DNA from: Undaria pinnatifida
Lineage: Eukaryota; Sar; Phaeophyceae; Laminariales; Alariaceae
DNA length: 64,000 nucleotides
Reading direction: 5' to 3'
Assembly (NCBI GenBank): GCA_012845835.1
Contig: JABAKD010000028.1
Coordinates: 12,021,717 to 12,085,716, forward strand
Part shown: positions 1-10,545 of the stretch, one piece after another
How the letters are laid out: each line of letters opens with the position of its first letter
How positions within the stretch are numbered: the first letter of the stretch is position 1
Program-made: the position numbers and the translations under genes
The notes under the pieces: generated by a model
What the model saw: only the letters and a program-made list of their open reading frames with translations
Told to the model about the DNA's origin: nothing
Databases searched by the model: none

Positions 1-465
1 TCAATCATGGTTAGCGCTGCCTCCTCGCAGGCGTACCTGCATTTGAGGGTTTGCGTGGGTGATTTTCAGTAGGAAGGGTGACTTTCAGTAGGATGGACTT
101 GTCCCGGTATTCCCGGTTCAGGGCATCCCCAAGACGTCCTCTCCTGACGATGATGTCTATCGTCAGGTTCTTATCCACCGAAATAGGGGTTCACTGGTTT
201 TCAAGTGAAGTCTAGATCAAGCCTACGGCATTCAAGTACGTTACACACACATTTTCACTACCTAGAGTATACACGCCACCCCCGCAATTTGGTCTCAATC
301 TCGCTCTGAAACGGGCATTCCAAAACAGTTGTCGACACAGACAGCGAGACAAACAAAATTATAGCGGCGTTGCCTATCACGACGAAAGAAAAACACAGAA
401 AGTGTGAACCAATAGCTTACCCCAACTGCAAGCCTTATAATAGAAGGCTACATGGATAGGGTAGC
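1..465. other. Unassigned sequence
   Basis: I see no convincing exon, RNA gene or repeat here. The only notable thing is that it borders a MITE-like repeat on its right. Confidence 0.4.
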
Positions 466-745
466 GACTGACACGTGCTACGACAAAGGTGCACCACTTT
501 TTTCTCTGAGGTTCCTCACTTTCGGAGGTTAAGACATGATACACGTATACATGTCCTTCTTAGCCCAAAAACTGATTTGGAACAAGAAGTAAACCTGCTT
601 CTTCTGCATGAATCCTAGGTATACATCGAAAATCGTGCGAAAAAATGACCTGTTATCCAACGATTTTGGGTTAAGGAGCCCCGTCATTCAGAAAACATTT
701 CAGACTAAGGGTGCTCAACCTCTATCGTAGCACACGTCGACTCGC
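466..745. mobile_element. MITE-like element, family A (copy 1)
   Basis: The left edge carries ACACGTGCTACGAC followed by AAGGTGCACCAC. The right edge, read on the opposite strand, carries ACGTGTGCTACGAT followed by AGAGGTTGAGCAC, giving imperfect terminal inverted repeats of about 30 bases. The interior is AT-rich and non-coding. Related copies lie near 11.75-12.0 kb, 55.5-55.8 kb, 58.1 kb and 61.5-62.3 kb. There is no coding capacity, so it would be non-autonomous. I could not define a target duplication, so the superfamily is open. Confidence 0.6.
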
Positions 746-1299
746 GCGAGCCCTGCAGATGACCTCCCCACCGTAGCCTTGGGCATGTCAGGGTTGGGCT
801 GCTTTCATCGCGTGACTGGCGCAGCTCGTCGGGTGTCAATAACAAGTAGTTCTAACGAGCATCAACGCGTGTGAGGAATTCCAAGTCGGTTGAACGTGCG
901 GGAGATCGGGTGGACTCGCAGCTGGTACCAGGTGCTGGTTCACCTGCGCTCCCTCTTGGCGACAGGTGCGTGAGTTTCGCGTGTCCACGTCGACTCAAGA
1001 AGACTATGCCAAGGCTCTCTGCCAACGTGAACCTCTGTCGCCTCTTGATCCGATCGTCTGATGAGTGAGCAGGGCCAGCATATATATGATGTAGCATAGC
1101 TTAATTGCCCACAGGAGCGAGAGGTCGAGTTTCGCCGATGTCAGATATTACACTCTAACATATCCTTTGTATATGCCCTATATGCCGGTTCTACTAACCA
1201 TGTCATACAATAATATCGTGCTTACTATAATATCTATCCCCCATGCGGGTTTTATGGGCAACGCCTTGTGGATGCCGGAGAAATTGCTCGATCTCCCGG

Positions 1300-2717
1300 G
1301 GGCAGCAGAAGAATCATCGTTCTTCGTGGACGGGTGCCCGACAAACATGTTGACCCTGCAACCCCATCAACAGGCGCAGGCGAGCCTGTCCACGGGGGCC
1401 GGAGGGTTCGGGCTGTCGTCGGCTGAAGCCCGGAGGATGTCAGCATCCGTTGGGAGCTTGGTGGCGACGGTGCCAGAGGTGCTTGCTGATCTATCCGGCG
1501 CAATAGGAAACAAAGTTCGGAGGGAGCTGCCCGATTCTGACCTCGTGCGACGCATCTGGAACAGCATCAGGGACCTGCGCGATGTGCATGGGGTTTCAGA
1601 GGAGGCCATGGCGAACATCGTGCCGGAAAGCTGGCGAGACAGAGCATTCCGAGCAGGAGAACAAGGTGCCTCAGGGCAATCAATTGCAGACGTGTTGCCT
1701 GCACACGACGCCGAAACTATCAGCTCCAGCAAAGCGCAGCATAGACTGGGTAAACTGGTAAAACGAGTACGTTATGAGAGGTACGTCTCTTCGCTGGACC
1801 AGCTCCCCGAGACGAGGCCCCAGCGAGACACAAGCGAATCTCAAGGCGAGAAGGAGACACGAGACCTGGCCAGGGCCCGGTAACGGAGTCAATCGGGATC
1901 AGGGGCTACCGCCTCCCTAAGGGCGAGACCTGTAGACTCAGCTAGAACCATCCCTGCATCAGAGGTCGTGACTGCGGGGAAGAGATTTCTGGGGATAGAA
2001 GAATTCCTCGCGGCGAGATGCCCATGCTGCGGTGAAGCGGAGGTTAATACGCGGCATGCGCGATTGTGTCACCGAGCGGGCGCGCAAGTGAACCAGCACC
2101 AACCCCTCGTGCACGCGCTCTCCCGCACCCTTAAGAGCATCTCCGTCCGCCACCAGGTGGAAAGCGGAGCCCCGTTCTACGCAGACAGGGATTTGCGAAT
2201 GGACATCGTGATTGAGGCAGGTGGACTAAGAGATGCTACGGCACCGGAGTATCGCGACAAGTCGATACTCCTCGACGTGACGTATGCGGACCCACAAGCA
2301 GGGGTCCACATGCGGGCAGGAAGCGCGGATCGAAACGGATCAGCGGCTTCCACTTTCGAGGCGCGCAAGCGCAACCACTACGCTCGTCCGGGACAGGTGT
2401 CCTTCGACGAACGCAGCTACAAACTCGCCACCCTCGCGGTGGAAAGCTTTGGGCGCCTCGGTAAAGAAGGCAGCGACCTGATAGATCAGGTGGCGGCAAG
2501 CATTGTTGGAGGGACGGACGCATCGTCCCTAGCGCGGAAAGGCGTGTGCAAGGAGCGACTATTCCAAATCATTTCTGTGACCACTAAGGTCGCGATTTCG
2601 CGCAGAGTTCATCGATATAGACTATCTCTGAGGGATCGTCAGGCCGCGAGGGGAAGGGGGGAAGAATCGGGAGGACTAAGGCCACTGGCCTGGGGTGGCA
2701 ATGTTGATGAGGATTAA
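1300..2717 (+). pseudogene. Non-LTR retrotransposon protein, C-terminal part (post-RT region plus restriction-like endonuclease), broken
   Basis: This is the C-terminal part of a retrotransposon polyprotein. The first part contains a GGFGLSSAEA block, typical of the region after the reverse-transcriptase thumb in many non-LTR elements. The second part has a zinc-knuckle-like run (CPCCGEAEVNTRHARLC). After it come RMDIVIEAGG and, about 17 residues on, SILLDVTYADP. This matches the RPD...DVT pattern of restriction-like (PD-D/ExK) endonucleases in R2/CRE-type elements. Both parts are in one frame and are separated by a single TAA at 1881-1883. The upstream RT catalytic core is absent, so the copy is 5'-truncated as well as interrupted. 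It ends with a stop at 2715-2717, before a 3' UTR that is shared with two other copies. The family type is inference from motifs; the exact clade is unknown. Confidence 0.75.
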
Positions 2718-2946
2718 GGTAGACTCTCAGCTATAACATACCAGGTATATATAGGGAAAGGAAATAGTAGAAGATGTGGGGAAAGGAAATGGGCGAATGG
2801 TTGGCGGAAGATACCCCTGCATTATGGTGCGATCATTCGACTTCATATTAGGTGCTACTACTGCTGCTTTAAGGAAGGATATTCGATTTATATCGGAGAG
2901 GCATCTACGCTACATTATCGGAGGGCAAAAATAATAATAATAAAAA
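2718..2946 (+). mobile_element. 3' UTR and AAT-rich tail of the endonuclease-bearing non-LTR element
   Basis: The non-coding 3' end follows the stop codon and runs into an (AAT)n-like tail near 2931-2946. Its last 75 bases or so (AAGGAAGGATATTCGATTTA, then a GGAGGGCAA motif just before the tail) recur on the - strand at 7985-8065 and at 50168-50600. This fixes the element's 3' boundary. Confidence 0.75.
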
Positions 2947-2988
2947 ACTAGTATCAGTGCACAGAATGATTATTATGGAAAATCGTCC

Positions 2989-3070
<82 letters not shown>

Positions 3071-3071
3071 G
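2989..3071. repeat. (GTT)n microsatellite
   Basis: About 28 uninterrupted GTT triplets. They directly abut TTGACCCTGA, the reversed 3' terminus of the SINE-like family B repeat on the right. The tract is therefore best read as that repeat's (CAA)n tail on the - strand, expanded. The valine, leucine and asparagine homopolymer reading frames across it are not genes. Confidence 0.95.
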
Positions 3072-3250
3072 ACCCTGACATCATCCAGGGGAGTCGCCCA
3101 CCTAAATCTTTCAAGAGGATCAAATATATAACACGCGCGAACGGCCTTCCGTAAATGTTGTGCAACTACTGCGTAGCGAAACATAGATGTACCACGCAGC
3201 TTGCAAAGTTGAGTTTCAACCATTCAATCGTTCGTACTCACAGCTGACGT
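3072..3250 (-). mobile_element. SINE-like dispersed repeat, family B (copy 1)
   Basis: Read on the - strand it runs GTCAGCTGTGAG, GAAACTCA, TTTGCAAGCTG, GGCGACTCCCCT and CAGGGTCAACAACAAC. The same ordered blocks occur near 7.56 kb (-), 27.0 kb (+), 48.9 kb (+) and 51.5 kb (+). It is short, non-coding and CAA-tailed, which fits a SINE or a short 5'-truncated LINE end. I could not find a clear pol III A/B box pair in it. Confidence 0.65.
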
Positions 3251-3608
3251 TTTTCAATTCTCATAATATATATAAAAATATATTAGTCTATATTATATAA
3301 AATAGTTGTTGCAGCTCATTAGTTCAGATTGCACCGCATTTGGATTAGGTCGTACCGCATTTTTATGTAGCAAACATTGTCAGATACGTACGAGTAAAGT
3401 TCTTGATTGGATAACGAACTCAGTTCTTCGTCCGGGTACACCGTAATGTTGCGACGTGGATCGTCTACTTTTCTTCTTGTTGAGACGTCTAGCTCTACGT
3501 GGCAGCTCTAATGCATTGACACAAGACGAGTGTTACCGCAGGTATATAATCGAAATTAACATATTGTAAAAGTGAAATGGAGTGAAGACACCAAGACAGG
3601 GGGGAGAG
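3251..3608. other. Unassigned; ends in a polypurine tract
   Basis: No exon is recognised. The last bases (ACAGGGGGGAGAG) form a polypurine tract directly before the LTR of the next element. This is how the internal region of a longer LTR element would end, so the stretch may be the tail of another copy. Confidence 0.35.
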
Positions 3609-3986
3609 TGTTATAAGGCTTAGTTTGGGTAAGCTATTGGTTAACCTTTTGCGAGTGGTCAATCGGACTATTACCCCACTAAATTTCTTAACAAATGGCG
3701 TCGTCGACAGACCATGGGCTTTTGGGGTCGGTCGTGGATTCGAATCCCACCATCCACAATAATATCGACCTTCAGACTTTCCCCATGTCGAGCTTGAAAA
3801 ATACTCTCCCCGGTATCCCCAGGAAATGAAATCGCTTGGATATTGACAAGTCCGCCCGTATACCCGGCCGACCTGCTATCCCGCCGTTTCAGGGGGGGGA
3901 AGTGTTATAAGGCTTAGTTTGGGTAAGCTATTGGTTAACCTTTTGCAAGTGGTCAAACGCACTAGTACCCCACTAATACCCTAACA
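3609..3986 (+). mobile_element. TRIM-like miniature LTR retrotransposon (copy 1)
   Basis: Direct terminal repeats of about 85 bases (3609-3693 and 3903-3986) begin TGTTATAAGG and end CTTAACA or CCTAACA, giving the TGTTA...TAACA ends typical of LTRs. The internal part is only about 209 bases. It opens with TGGCGTCGTCGACA, a possible primer-binding site, and closes with a polypurine tract (CAGGGGGGGGAAG) immediately before the second LTR. At 3731-3755 it carries a tRNA-like T-arm (TTCGAATCC). There is no open reading frame, so it would depend on an autonomous element in trans. No target duplication is found. Confidence 0.8.
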
Positions 3987-6021
3987 ATCGTGCTTTAATG
4001 ATCATTCCGGTTCTCCTTTGTTGAATCGCAGCTGTGGTATCACCCGTACACACGCAGACATTTGCTTTACTGTAAGCACTTGGAACAGCCCTTGCTGGCT
4101 ACTACACGCAGGTTCCACACAGATTCACATTATACCAACAACCGAGTCCCGGTTCGGCCGGTTCTCTCCCATGTCGTGGTTGAGCGTGCTAAACACGTGA
4201 AGTTCAGGCGCGCGTGTTCACCTGCCAGATGTGATTACACCTTTTTTCCCAGTTGCAAAGCTTTTCCCCAGGTCCCCCAAGTAAACGTCACCAAGTGGTG
4301 GTCCCACACACAGCTTGTTCTGATTCCATCCGTACCAAAGCCCCCGGCTGCGCAGGTTCATGTCGCCTGCGGCCCCACCTCCCATCCAGAGACGCGGGTT
4401 CACTTGGACTGCTGTTTCCGGTACGTCCCGTCTCGCATGCTGGGCTCTGCAGTTAGCCACGGGGCAGTGGAATGATGCCGGTGCCGCGTCTCTTGCGAGG
4501 ACCTAAACCACACATCGAGCGTTGAGCATGTGACGCCCTTGTCCACAGGGGAAGCGTACCTCTCGGTGTCCGAGCTGGAGCGTCACACGGCAGGGGCCTC
4601 ACACGTCACGTCTGCCGGGTGTCGTCAACGGAGGCACTGGGGCGGGTCCCGATCCCAACTTCCCTCCCCTATGCCTTTGGAGATCCTCCAGATGGCGAGC
4701 GACTCTCCGTCAGGTGGCATAAGCCTGCCGCCATTGATTGCGGGTCCCTTCCCCCATCCCTCCCACCCCTGTTCGTATCCCTCCGGTTTCCGACTCTCGA
4801 CCACCCTCGCCATCTTCGCTGTCTCTGCTGGGTCCCCCCCCGTTTTCCCCCTCGCCCCCTCCCCGCCCCCGGCCTGCGGACGAGACTAGCGCGCTACCTC
4901 CACGGCTGTTGCTTCGTCCCCTGCTCGCGTCAGCGCCTCTTCTCGCACTGGCCCCTTTTTTTCCCCTCTCAGGTCCTCTCGGCCGGCCTCGTCTGCCCCT
5001 TGGAAAACTGACCCCCCCCGTCTCTCGCTGCTAGATGTAGATGCTGCTACCCCCGGTGTGACCGAGTCGGCGACAGGCCTTGTTCGGGGGGGTCCGGATT
5101 GTTCTGCTGTCGCGTTGTATTCCTGCTCCCCTCGTTCTGGTGGGTCTCTGTGGCACCCAAAGCCGCTGTTGTCGTTGTTTAATGACGTGCAAATAATATT
5201 ACCACAGACGACTGTTTATCGATCTGTTTTGAGCGAGAAACCTCGTCGAGGTATCCGGTGATTTTGTTGTCCTACGACTCGCTCCGTTAGACGCACACCC
5301 CTCCGGGTCGTCTCCCGTCTCCGCTCTCACAATCAGGTGGCAATTCACATCGTCTCCCTCTATAATAAAAAATAGTGAATGTTTTGAAATATGATTAGAC
5401 CAGTATCAAGAAATTCAACTTCACCACCCCTCCTCTATCCTTAGTCTAACGTGGAAACTAGAAAACGTCTTGAGCAAGGATGAACCAAGTAACCCCCACC
5501 ACAAAATTGCCGTCTCGCCTGCCTTGAACATGGAAACCGGACTCATTGGAATAAGTTTTGGTTGCTGGCGGTTTATTACGCGGGCTCATTGGAATAGTTT
5601 TTTGTGTTCGTATAGCTCGAAGTGGCACTCGTATGTTAACACTACTTATGTTGTGGAATTGAACTGAACATTGGGTTGTCACTTGCACCGCACGTGTTTG
5701 TCGTATATATGTTGCAACACACAAAAGTGAACATGATATTGTTGGGGATGCGCCCCATCCCCGTTTCTCTTACAGGGCACGGCGTCACAGGAGTGCCGCC
5801 GCTTCCCCCCCGCCCCCCCTTTTCGAGCTGCTGTTTGACCCCCCCCGCCCCCGCTTTCCTTCTTAGCTGTTAGGATTCGGCGACGGGGGATTTCTTCCAT
5901 GTATTCCTACTGCGGTTGACCCTCTTGCGCTCTTTGCACTCTCTCGATTATCGCAAGGTTCGACGCCGTCATCCTTTTATCTTCCGTTCGTGGTTTGTTT
6001 TGCGCTACCCGTTGTGGCCGA
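3987..6021. other. Unassigned, C/T-rich in the middle
   Basis: Open frames of 60-137 codons occur in a pyrimidine-rich segment near 4.6-5.0 kb, but they overlap in several frames and show no recognisable domain. I regard them as compositional. No RNA gene is seen. Confidence 0.4.
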
Positions 6022-6712
6022 TTTTGGTTATGTTGTTGTTGGCGGTGGCGGTGGCGGTGGTGTTGGTGTTGGTGGTGGTGGCGGTGTTGGTGGTGTTGGT
6101 GGTTTTGTTGGTGTTGTTGTTGTTGTGGTGTTGGTGGTGGTGTTGTTGGTGATGGTGTTGTTGTTGTTGGGGTGGTGTTGGTGTTGGTGTTGGTGTTGGT
6201 GTTGGTGTTGGTGTTGATGGTGTTGGTGGTGTTGGTGGTATTGGTGGTGTTGTCGTCATTGTTGTTGTTGTGGTTGTGGTGGCGGTGATGGTGGTGGTGG
6301 TGATGGTGGTGTTGGTGGTGTTGGTGTTGTTGTCGTTGTTGTTGTTGTTGTTGGGGTGATGTTGATGGTGTTGGTAGTGGTGTTGATGGTATTGGTGGTG
6401 TTGGTGGTGTTGGAGGTGTTGGTGGTGTTGGTGGTGTTGGCGGTGTTGGTGTTGGTGGTCTTGGCGTTGGTGGTGGTGGTGGTGTAGGTGGTGTTGGCGG
6501 TTTCGTTGTTGTTGTTGTGGTTGTGGTGGTGGTGGTGGTGGTGGTGGTGGTGGTGGTGGAGGTGGTGGTGGTGGAGGTGGTGTTGGTGTTGGTGTTGGTG
6601 TTGGTGTTGGTCATGGTGGTGGTGGTGGTGGCGGCGGCGTTGGTGTTGGTCGTCGTTGTCGTCGTCGTCGTTGTCGTCGTCGTCGTTGTCTTCGTCGTCG
6701 TTGTTGTTGTTC
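6022..6712. repeat. 690-bp TTG/TGG/TCG microsatellite
   Basis: An impure triplet array (GTT, GGT, GTC, GAT) opens long valine/leucine, threonine/asparagine and proline/glutamine frames on both strands. The right end runs through GTTGTTGTTGTT into CTCACATTAA, the reversed 3' end of the CAA-tailed LINE. The array is therefore that element's tail, expanded and diverged. A 305-codon - strand frame across it is not a gene. Confidence 0.9.
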
Positions 6713-6800
6713 TCACATTAAGTTGTTTAATCAATTTCTTGGTCACAGGACAGGCTCCAGTCACTCTGGAGAGGAAGACTACCCCAAGAAAAATGATATT
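6713..6800 (-). mobile_element. 3' end of CAA-tailed LINE (short copy)
   Basis: It reads CTCACATTAA...TTGGTCACAGGACAGGCTCC and CAGTCACTCTGGAG on the + strand. This is the reverse of the terminal block seen at 11.2, 21.7 and 22.0 kb (+) and at 25.6 kb (-). It is 5'-truncated after about 90 bases. Confidence 0.75.
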
Positions 6801-7339
6801 GGGTATGGTCGGTGTGTGCTCCACCGGTGGATGCCCTCTGTGCGCCAGCTGAATGACATCAGCGGCACAGAACGGTGCAGAGTGCTTGATTTAAGCTTCT
6901 TCGGCGATTTGAGCTTCATTTATCCCGCTCCCCTTCTTCCTTGGTTAGGCATGCTCGCATACATTTCCCTGCACGGATACTCCATGACAATAGCAGTGTG
7001 CGGTAAGGTGTCGTTTTACGTCCCTTCCCCACAATGCCTGTCTGGTCGGTCCAAAGCCGACGCCCTCCGTCCCGGCATTGTAGCGATGTGACATATCTAT
7101 GGTCCTATAGGCTACAGCCATGCATGATACACGATGATTACCCCCCCCCTCGCCTCCGTATACCAATTTCGTTCGGCGGACGGCTCTCCCTTGGCCCATT
7201 TGGCTATACTATATGCTCGGAAAACGTTAGGTTTGCACCATGAGAAGCACTGACATGAAACACAGCAGTCAGCACTGACTGACAGTGTGGGAATATGTGT
7301 TGGCACATCTAACAAAAGCACAATCTGGGGTTCTTCCGG
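6801..7339. other. Unassigned
   Basis: No exon, RNA or repeat is recognised in this stretch. Confidence 0.35.
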
Positions 7340-7344
7340 CTGCT

Positions 7345-7500
7345 AACCCTTTTAGCCATTTACCACCGCAGCCCCGACATGGGGGACAAAACATTTTGAG
7401 TTACTGTAGACTAGGATCGTTTTAGAAGTTGGCAATTGTGTTAAACCTGGACCTGGGATTCCCTCAAGGGTTACAACCCCATTGTGAATAGGGTGTTTGC
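7345..7500. mobile_element. Diverged MITE-like element, family D
   Basis: It starts TAACCCTTTTAGCC, includes GGGGGACAAAACATTTTGAGTTA in the middle and ends in a reversed CAAGGGTTA-type edge. These blocks match the better-preserved copies at 22.07, 25.06 and 46.43 kb. Confidence 0.4.
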
Positions 7501-7559
7501 GATTTTTAAAATCTGCTGGGTTAGAAAACATGTAAAAACAGTATTGAAATCGACGAATA

Positions 7560-7632
7560 ATGTAGTACGCAGCTTACAAAGATGAGTATCGACCCTAAAT
7601 CCGTCGAACCCACAGCTGACGTTGTTGAACTA
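7560..7632 (-). mobile_element. SINE-like repeat, family B (fragment)
   Basis: TACGCAGCTTACAAAGATGAG followed by CCCACAGCTGACGTT corresponds to the first half of the copy at 3.07-3.25 kb, in the same orientation. Confidence 0.55.
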
Positions 7633-7984
7633 CTTTAATAAAACATTGTGATACAAGTAACCCAAGGTCAACCAGCTCACGCAAAAAATAGGCCGTAAGC
7701 GTGGAAAATATTCAAAAACTGGTCAAGGAAGGAAAAAATACTTCTGACCTAATGTTTCGCTGTTTTTTTTCGTGTAGTTGGGTTCGGGTTGGCCTTTGGC
7801 CTTGGATTGCGACTAGCAAAATATGTTTACCTACCCAGCTCCTACCCAACCATTTTTGATACACCGAAAATACCCTAATCAGCGCGACCGTTACGCGGAA
7901 AACGGGGTGATCAAATCTGCGATGAACGATTCGAGGAAATTACGCTGCAAGTCATAACAAATAATTGGTACGACTATGTATATT

Positions 7985-8065
7985 ATTTTACTATTGCGCT
8001 CCGACCGTATAGCGTACATGACGTTCCGATGTATATCGAATATCCTTCCATAAAGCATGTATATC
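7985..8065 (-). mobile_element. Terminal 3' fragment of the endonuclease-bearing non-LTR element
   Basis: GCGCTCCGACCGTATAGCGT, GTTCCGATGTATATCGAAT and ATCCTTCCATAAAGCA are the reverse of the 3' end at 2.86-2.93 kb. This is a severely 5'-truncated insertion, as expected for target-primed reverse transcription. Confidence 0.7.
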
Positions 8066-9137
8066 CAACATACGAGTAATCACAATCCGGGGCTGTGTCT
8101 GGGTGCTGACCCCCCTCTGTTCAACTTCACCCGCATTTTTGGGGACAAACGACTTGAAATCTAAGTGGGTATACTTTTTCGCCAGTTGTGTAAGCCCGGA
8201 CCTCAGGTTTGGCACAACGGTGGTTGCAACCCCTTTCATCGGTCCTTCCGCGTAACGGCAGCGCTGATTTGTTCCATTGGAAAAATCAGAGGGAAAAATA
8301 CTTGAACAAAAAAAGCGACGATTGCTTATCGGTGACGAGTGCTTATCGGCGACGATTGTGACGGTTGCAGCAGCATCGGCGACACCAAGAATCCCGGGCT
8401 GCGGAGGCAGGGCACCACAGAGATGAAACGCCCGAACTTTCAAGCAAGCAAGTAGTCGCACGACACGCACAACACTGTACGATACCACGGGCATTAAGAC
8501 GATACCACCACTGCTACGGCGAGCTCGCACCACACGCGCAAAGGACTAGACGTACTTGTCATGAGGGTTGTCGCTACATCTGGACCCCAAAGGCTGCAAC
8601 CCTTGCGTGTGGGGTATACCTGAGGTGCGGGCTTAACTTAAAAGCACAGAAACAGTCCGCCCCCTCAGATGATTGTGTCGACAAACAACGGGGAGGACGC
8701 AAAAACGCCTAGGGATGGGTCTACGGATTGGATATATCTCGATGGGATCGTTCCAGCAGAGCGATAATTTCCGTCGCGTGTGCCCGCCTACTGTTGAAGG
8801 TTGGGATCAAGTTGTCTCGGAAAAGAAGTGGCCATGGTAGTGCCCCCTCCCTGCCGTACAGTGTACTACTACATACCATGATCACGAGACGGGCTATTCA
8901 TATTAGATGGAACGGAGTGCGTTCCTCCCATGCTCACGAACTTCGGTGCACAGATTTTTTCGTGGATTTCCGTGCAATGTATTTCATCAAACAAAAAAAT
9001 CACAACCTCCCAGGTACCAGGTATGAAAGAAGCTTGACATCCACTAACACCATGCCCACATCATCAGACACCGTCACTGTGATGAGCAGTATAGTAGCAC
9101 TACTACTGCATCTTCCGGTAGGTTGGTATCGTACACA
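8066..9137. other. Unassigned
   Basis: No recognisable gene. Frames of up to 180 codons exist on both strands but carry no domain I recognise. GGGGACAAACGACTTG near 8140 hints at another decayed family D MITE. Confidence 0.35.
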
Positions 9138-9518
9138 TTGGCCAAGACAGCTTCCGAGAGCATGGAGGCGATAGTGAGCAAACGGAGGATATTGTTTGCG
9201 GGATTCGTAGCACGTATGGGGGAGGAGCGTCTGCCACAGAGGGTGATGTTTGGGGAGCTTGTCGGGGGTAAGGGCTACTCAGGGGGGCAAGAGAAGGACT
9301 GGATGGCTCATCTGGAGGAGGATATATATGTCGGTCTTTGGAACGAAGTTCGAAGGTTGGCGAAAGGCTGCTCAGAAGGCCGGCAGATGGCTTCGACTAA
9401 TGGAGGAGGGAGCCGAGTTGTTCATGCGGAATTGGCACGAGACGGAGAGACGCGAAGCTGCAGAGCGACGCGCAAAGGCTGCGGCAGCGCCATCCACCTT
9501 CGGCATCTCTAAGCGGCC
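9138..9518 (+). pseudogene. LINE reverse-transcriptase ORF, C-terminal fragment, frameshifted
   Basis: AKTASESMEAIV, LFAGFVARMGEERLPQRVMF and GELVGGKGYSGGQEKDW read in one frame. The continuation ([34 protein letters not shown]) reads in another, so one frameshift separates them near 9350. The same protein end is found at 20.64-21.0 kb. The palm domain is missing from this copy. The role is inferred from the longer copy, which retains the RT active-site motif. Confidence 0.8.
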
Positions 9519-10545
9519 GGGGGGAGGGGGGAAGGGGGGAGGGGGGGAGGGGGGAGGGGGGAGGGGGGAGGGGGGAGGGGGGGAGGGGGGGAGGGGGGAG
9601 GGGGGAGGGGGGAGGGGGGGAGGGGGGAGGGGGAAGGGGGGAGGGGGGGAGGGGGGGAGGGGGGAAGGGGGGGAGGGGGGAGGGGGGAGGGGGGAGGGGG
9701 GGAGGGGGGAGCGGGGGAGGGGGGAGGGAGGGAGGGGGGGAGGGGGGAGGGGGGAGGGGGGAGGGGGGAGGGGGGAGGGGGGAGGGGGGGAGGGGGGGAG
9801 GGGGGAGGGGGGGAGGGGGGGACGGGGGGGACGGGGGGAGGGGGAGAGGGGGGAGGGGGGAGGGGGGAGAACGGGTGGGATGGGGGAGGGGGGGATGGGG
9901 GAGGGAGTGAGGTGGGAGGGGGGGGGGGGGGGACGGGGGGAGGGGGGAGGGGGGGAGGGAGGAGGGGGGGAGGGAGGAGGGGGGGAGGGGGGCAGGGGGG
10001 CAGGGGGGGAGGGGGGAGGGGGGGAGGGGGGGAAGGGGGACGGGGGGAGGAGGGGGACGGGGGGAGGACGGGTGGGATGGGGGAGGGGGAGGGGGGGAGG
10101 AGGGGGACGGGGGGAGGGGGGGAGGGGGGACGGGGGGACGGGGGAGGGGGAGGGGGGAGGGGGGAGGGGGGAGGACGGGTGGGATGCGGGAGGGGGGGAG
10201 GGGGGAGGGAGTGAGGTGGGAGGGGGGGGGGGGGGACGGGGGGAGGGGGAAGGGGAGGAGGGAGGAGGGGGGGAGGGGGGAGGGGGGAGGGGGGGAGGGG
10301 GGAGGGGGCGAGGGGGGGGAGGGGGAGGGGGGAGGAGAGAGGGGGGGAGTGGGGAGGGGGGGGGGGGGGGAGGGGTCGAGGGGGGGGAGGGGGAGGGGGG
10401 AGGAGGGAGGGGGGGAGGGGGGAGGGGGGGAGGGGGGGGGGGGGGAGAGGGGGAGGAGGAAGGGGGCGAGGAGGAAGGGGGGGAGGAGGAAGGGGGGGAG
10501 GAGGAAGGGGGGAAGGAGGAAGGGGGGCAGGGAAGGGGGGGCGTC
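9519..10545. repeat. ~1-kb (G5-7A)n array
   Basis: Runs of five to eight or more G separated by single A, with occasional C or T, extend for about 1,030 bases with extreme strand asymmetry. At the same position the second LINE copy has only about 65 bases (21016-21082). The array is therefore an expansion inside the element and not part of its core. The sequence can in principle form G-quadruplexes over its whole length. Confidence 0.95.

Noticed and set aside
2905-3223. Poly-valine, poly-asparagine and poly-threonine frames
   Set aside because: These are the three readings of the (GTT)n tract.
3694-3765. Functional tRNA gene in TRIM copy 1
   Set aside because: Only the T-arm and B-box-like word are present. 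The acceptor halves and D-arm do not pair, and the module is repeated in all three TRIM copies.
4530-5034. Overlapping proline/serine-rich frames at 4.5-5.0 kb
   Set aside because: All + frames are open because the strand is pyrimidine-rich. No frame stands out.
5907-6824. 305-codon threonine/asparagine-rich frame on the - strand
   Set aside because: It is a translation of the TTG/TGG microsatellite. Its flanks are LINE tail, not coding sequence.
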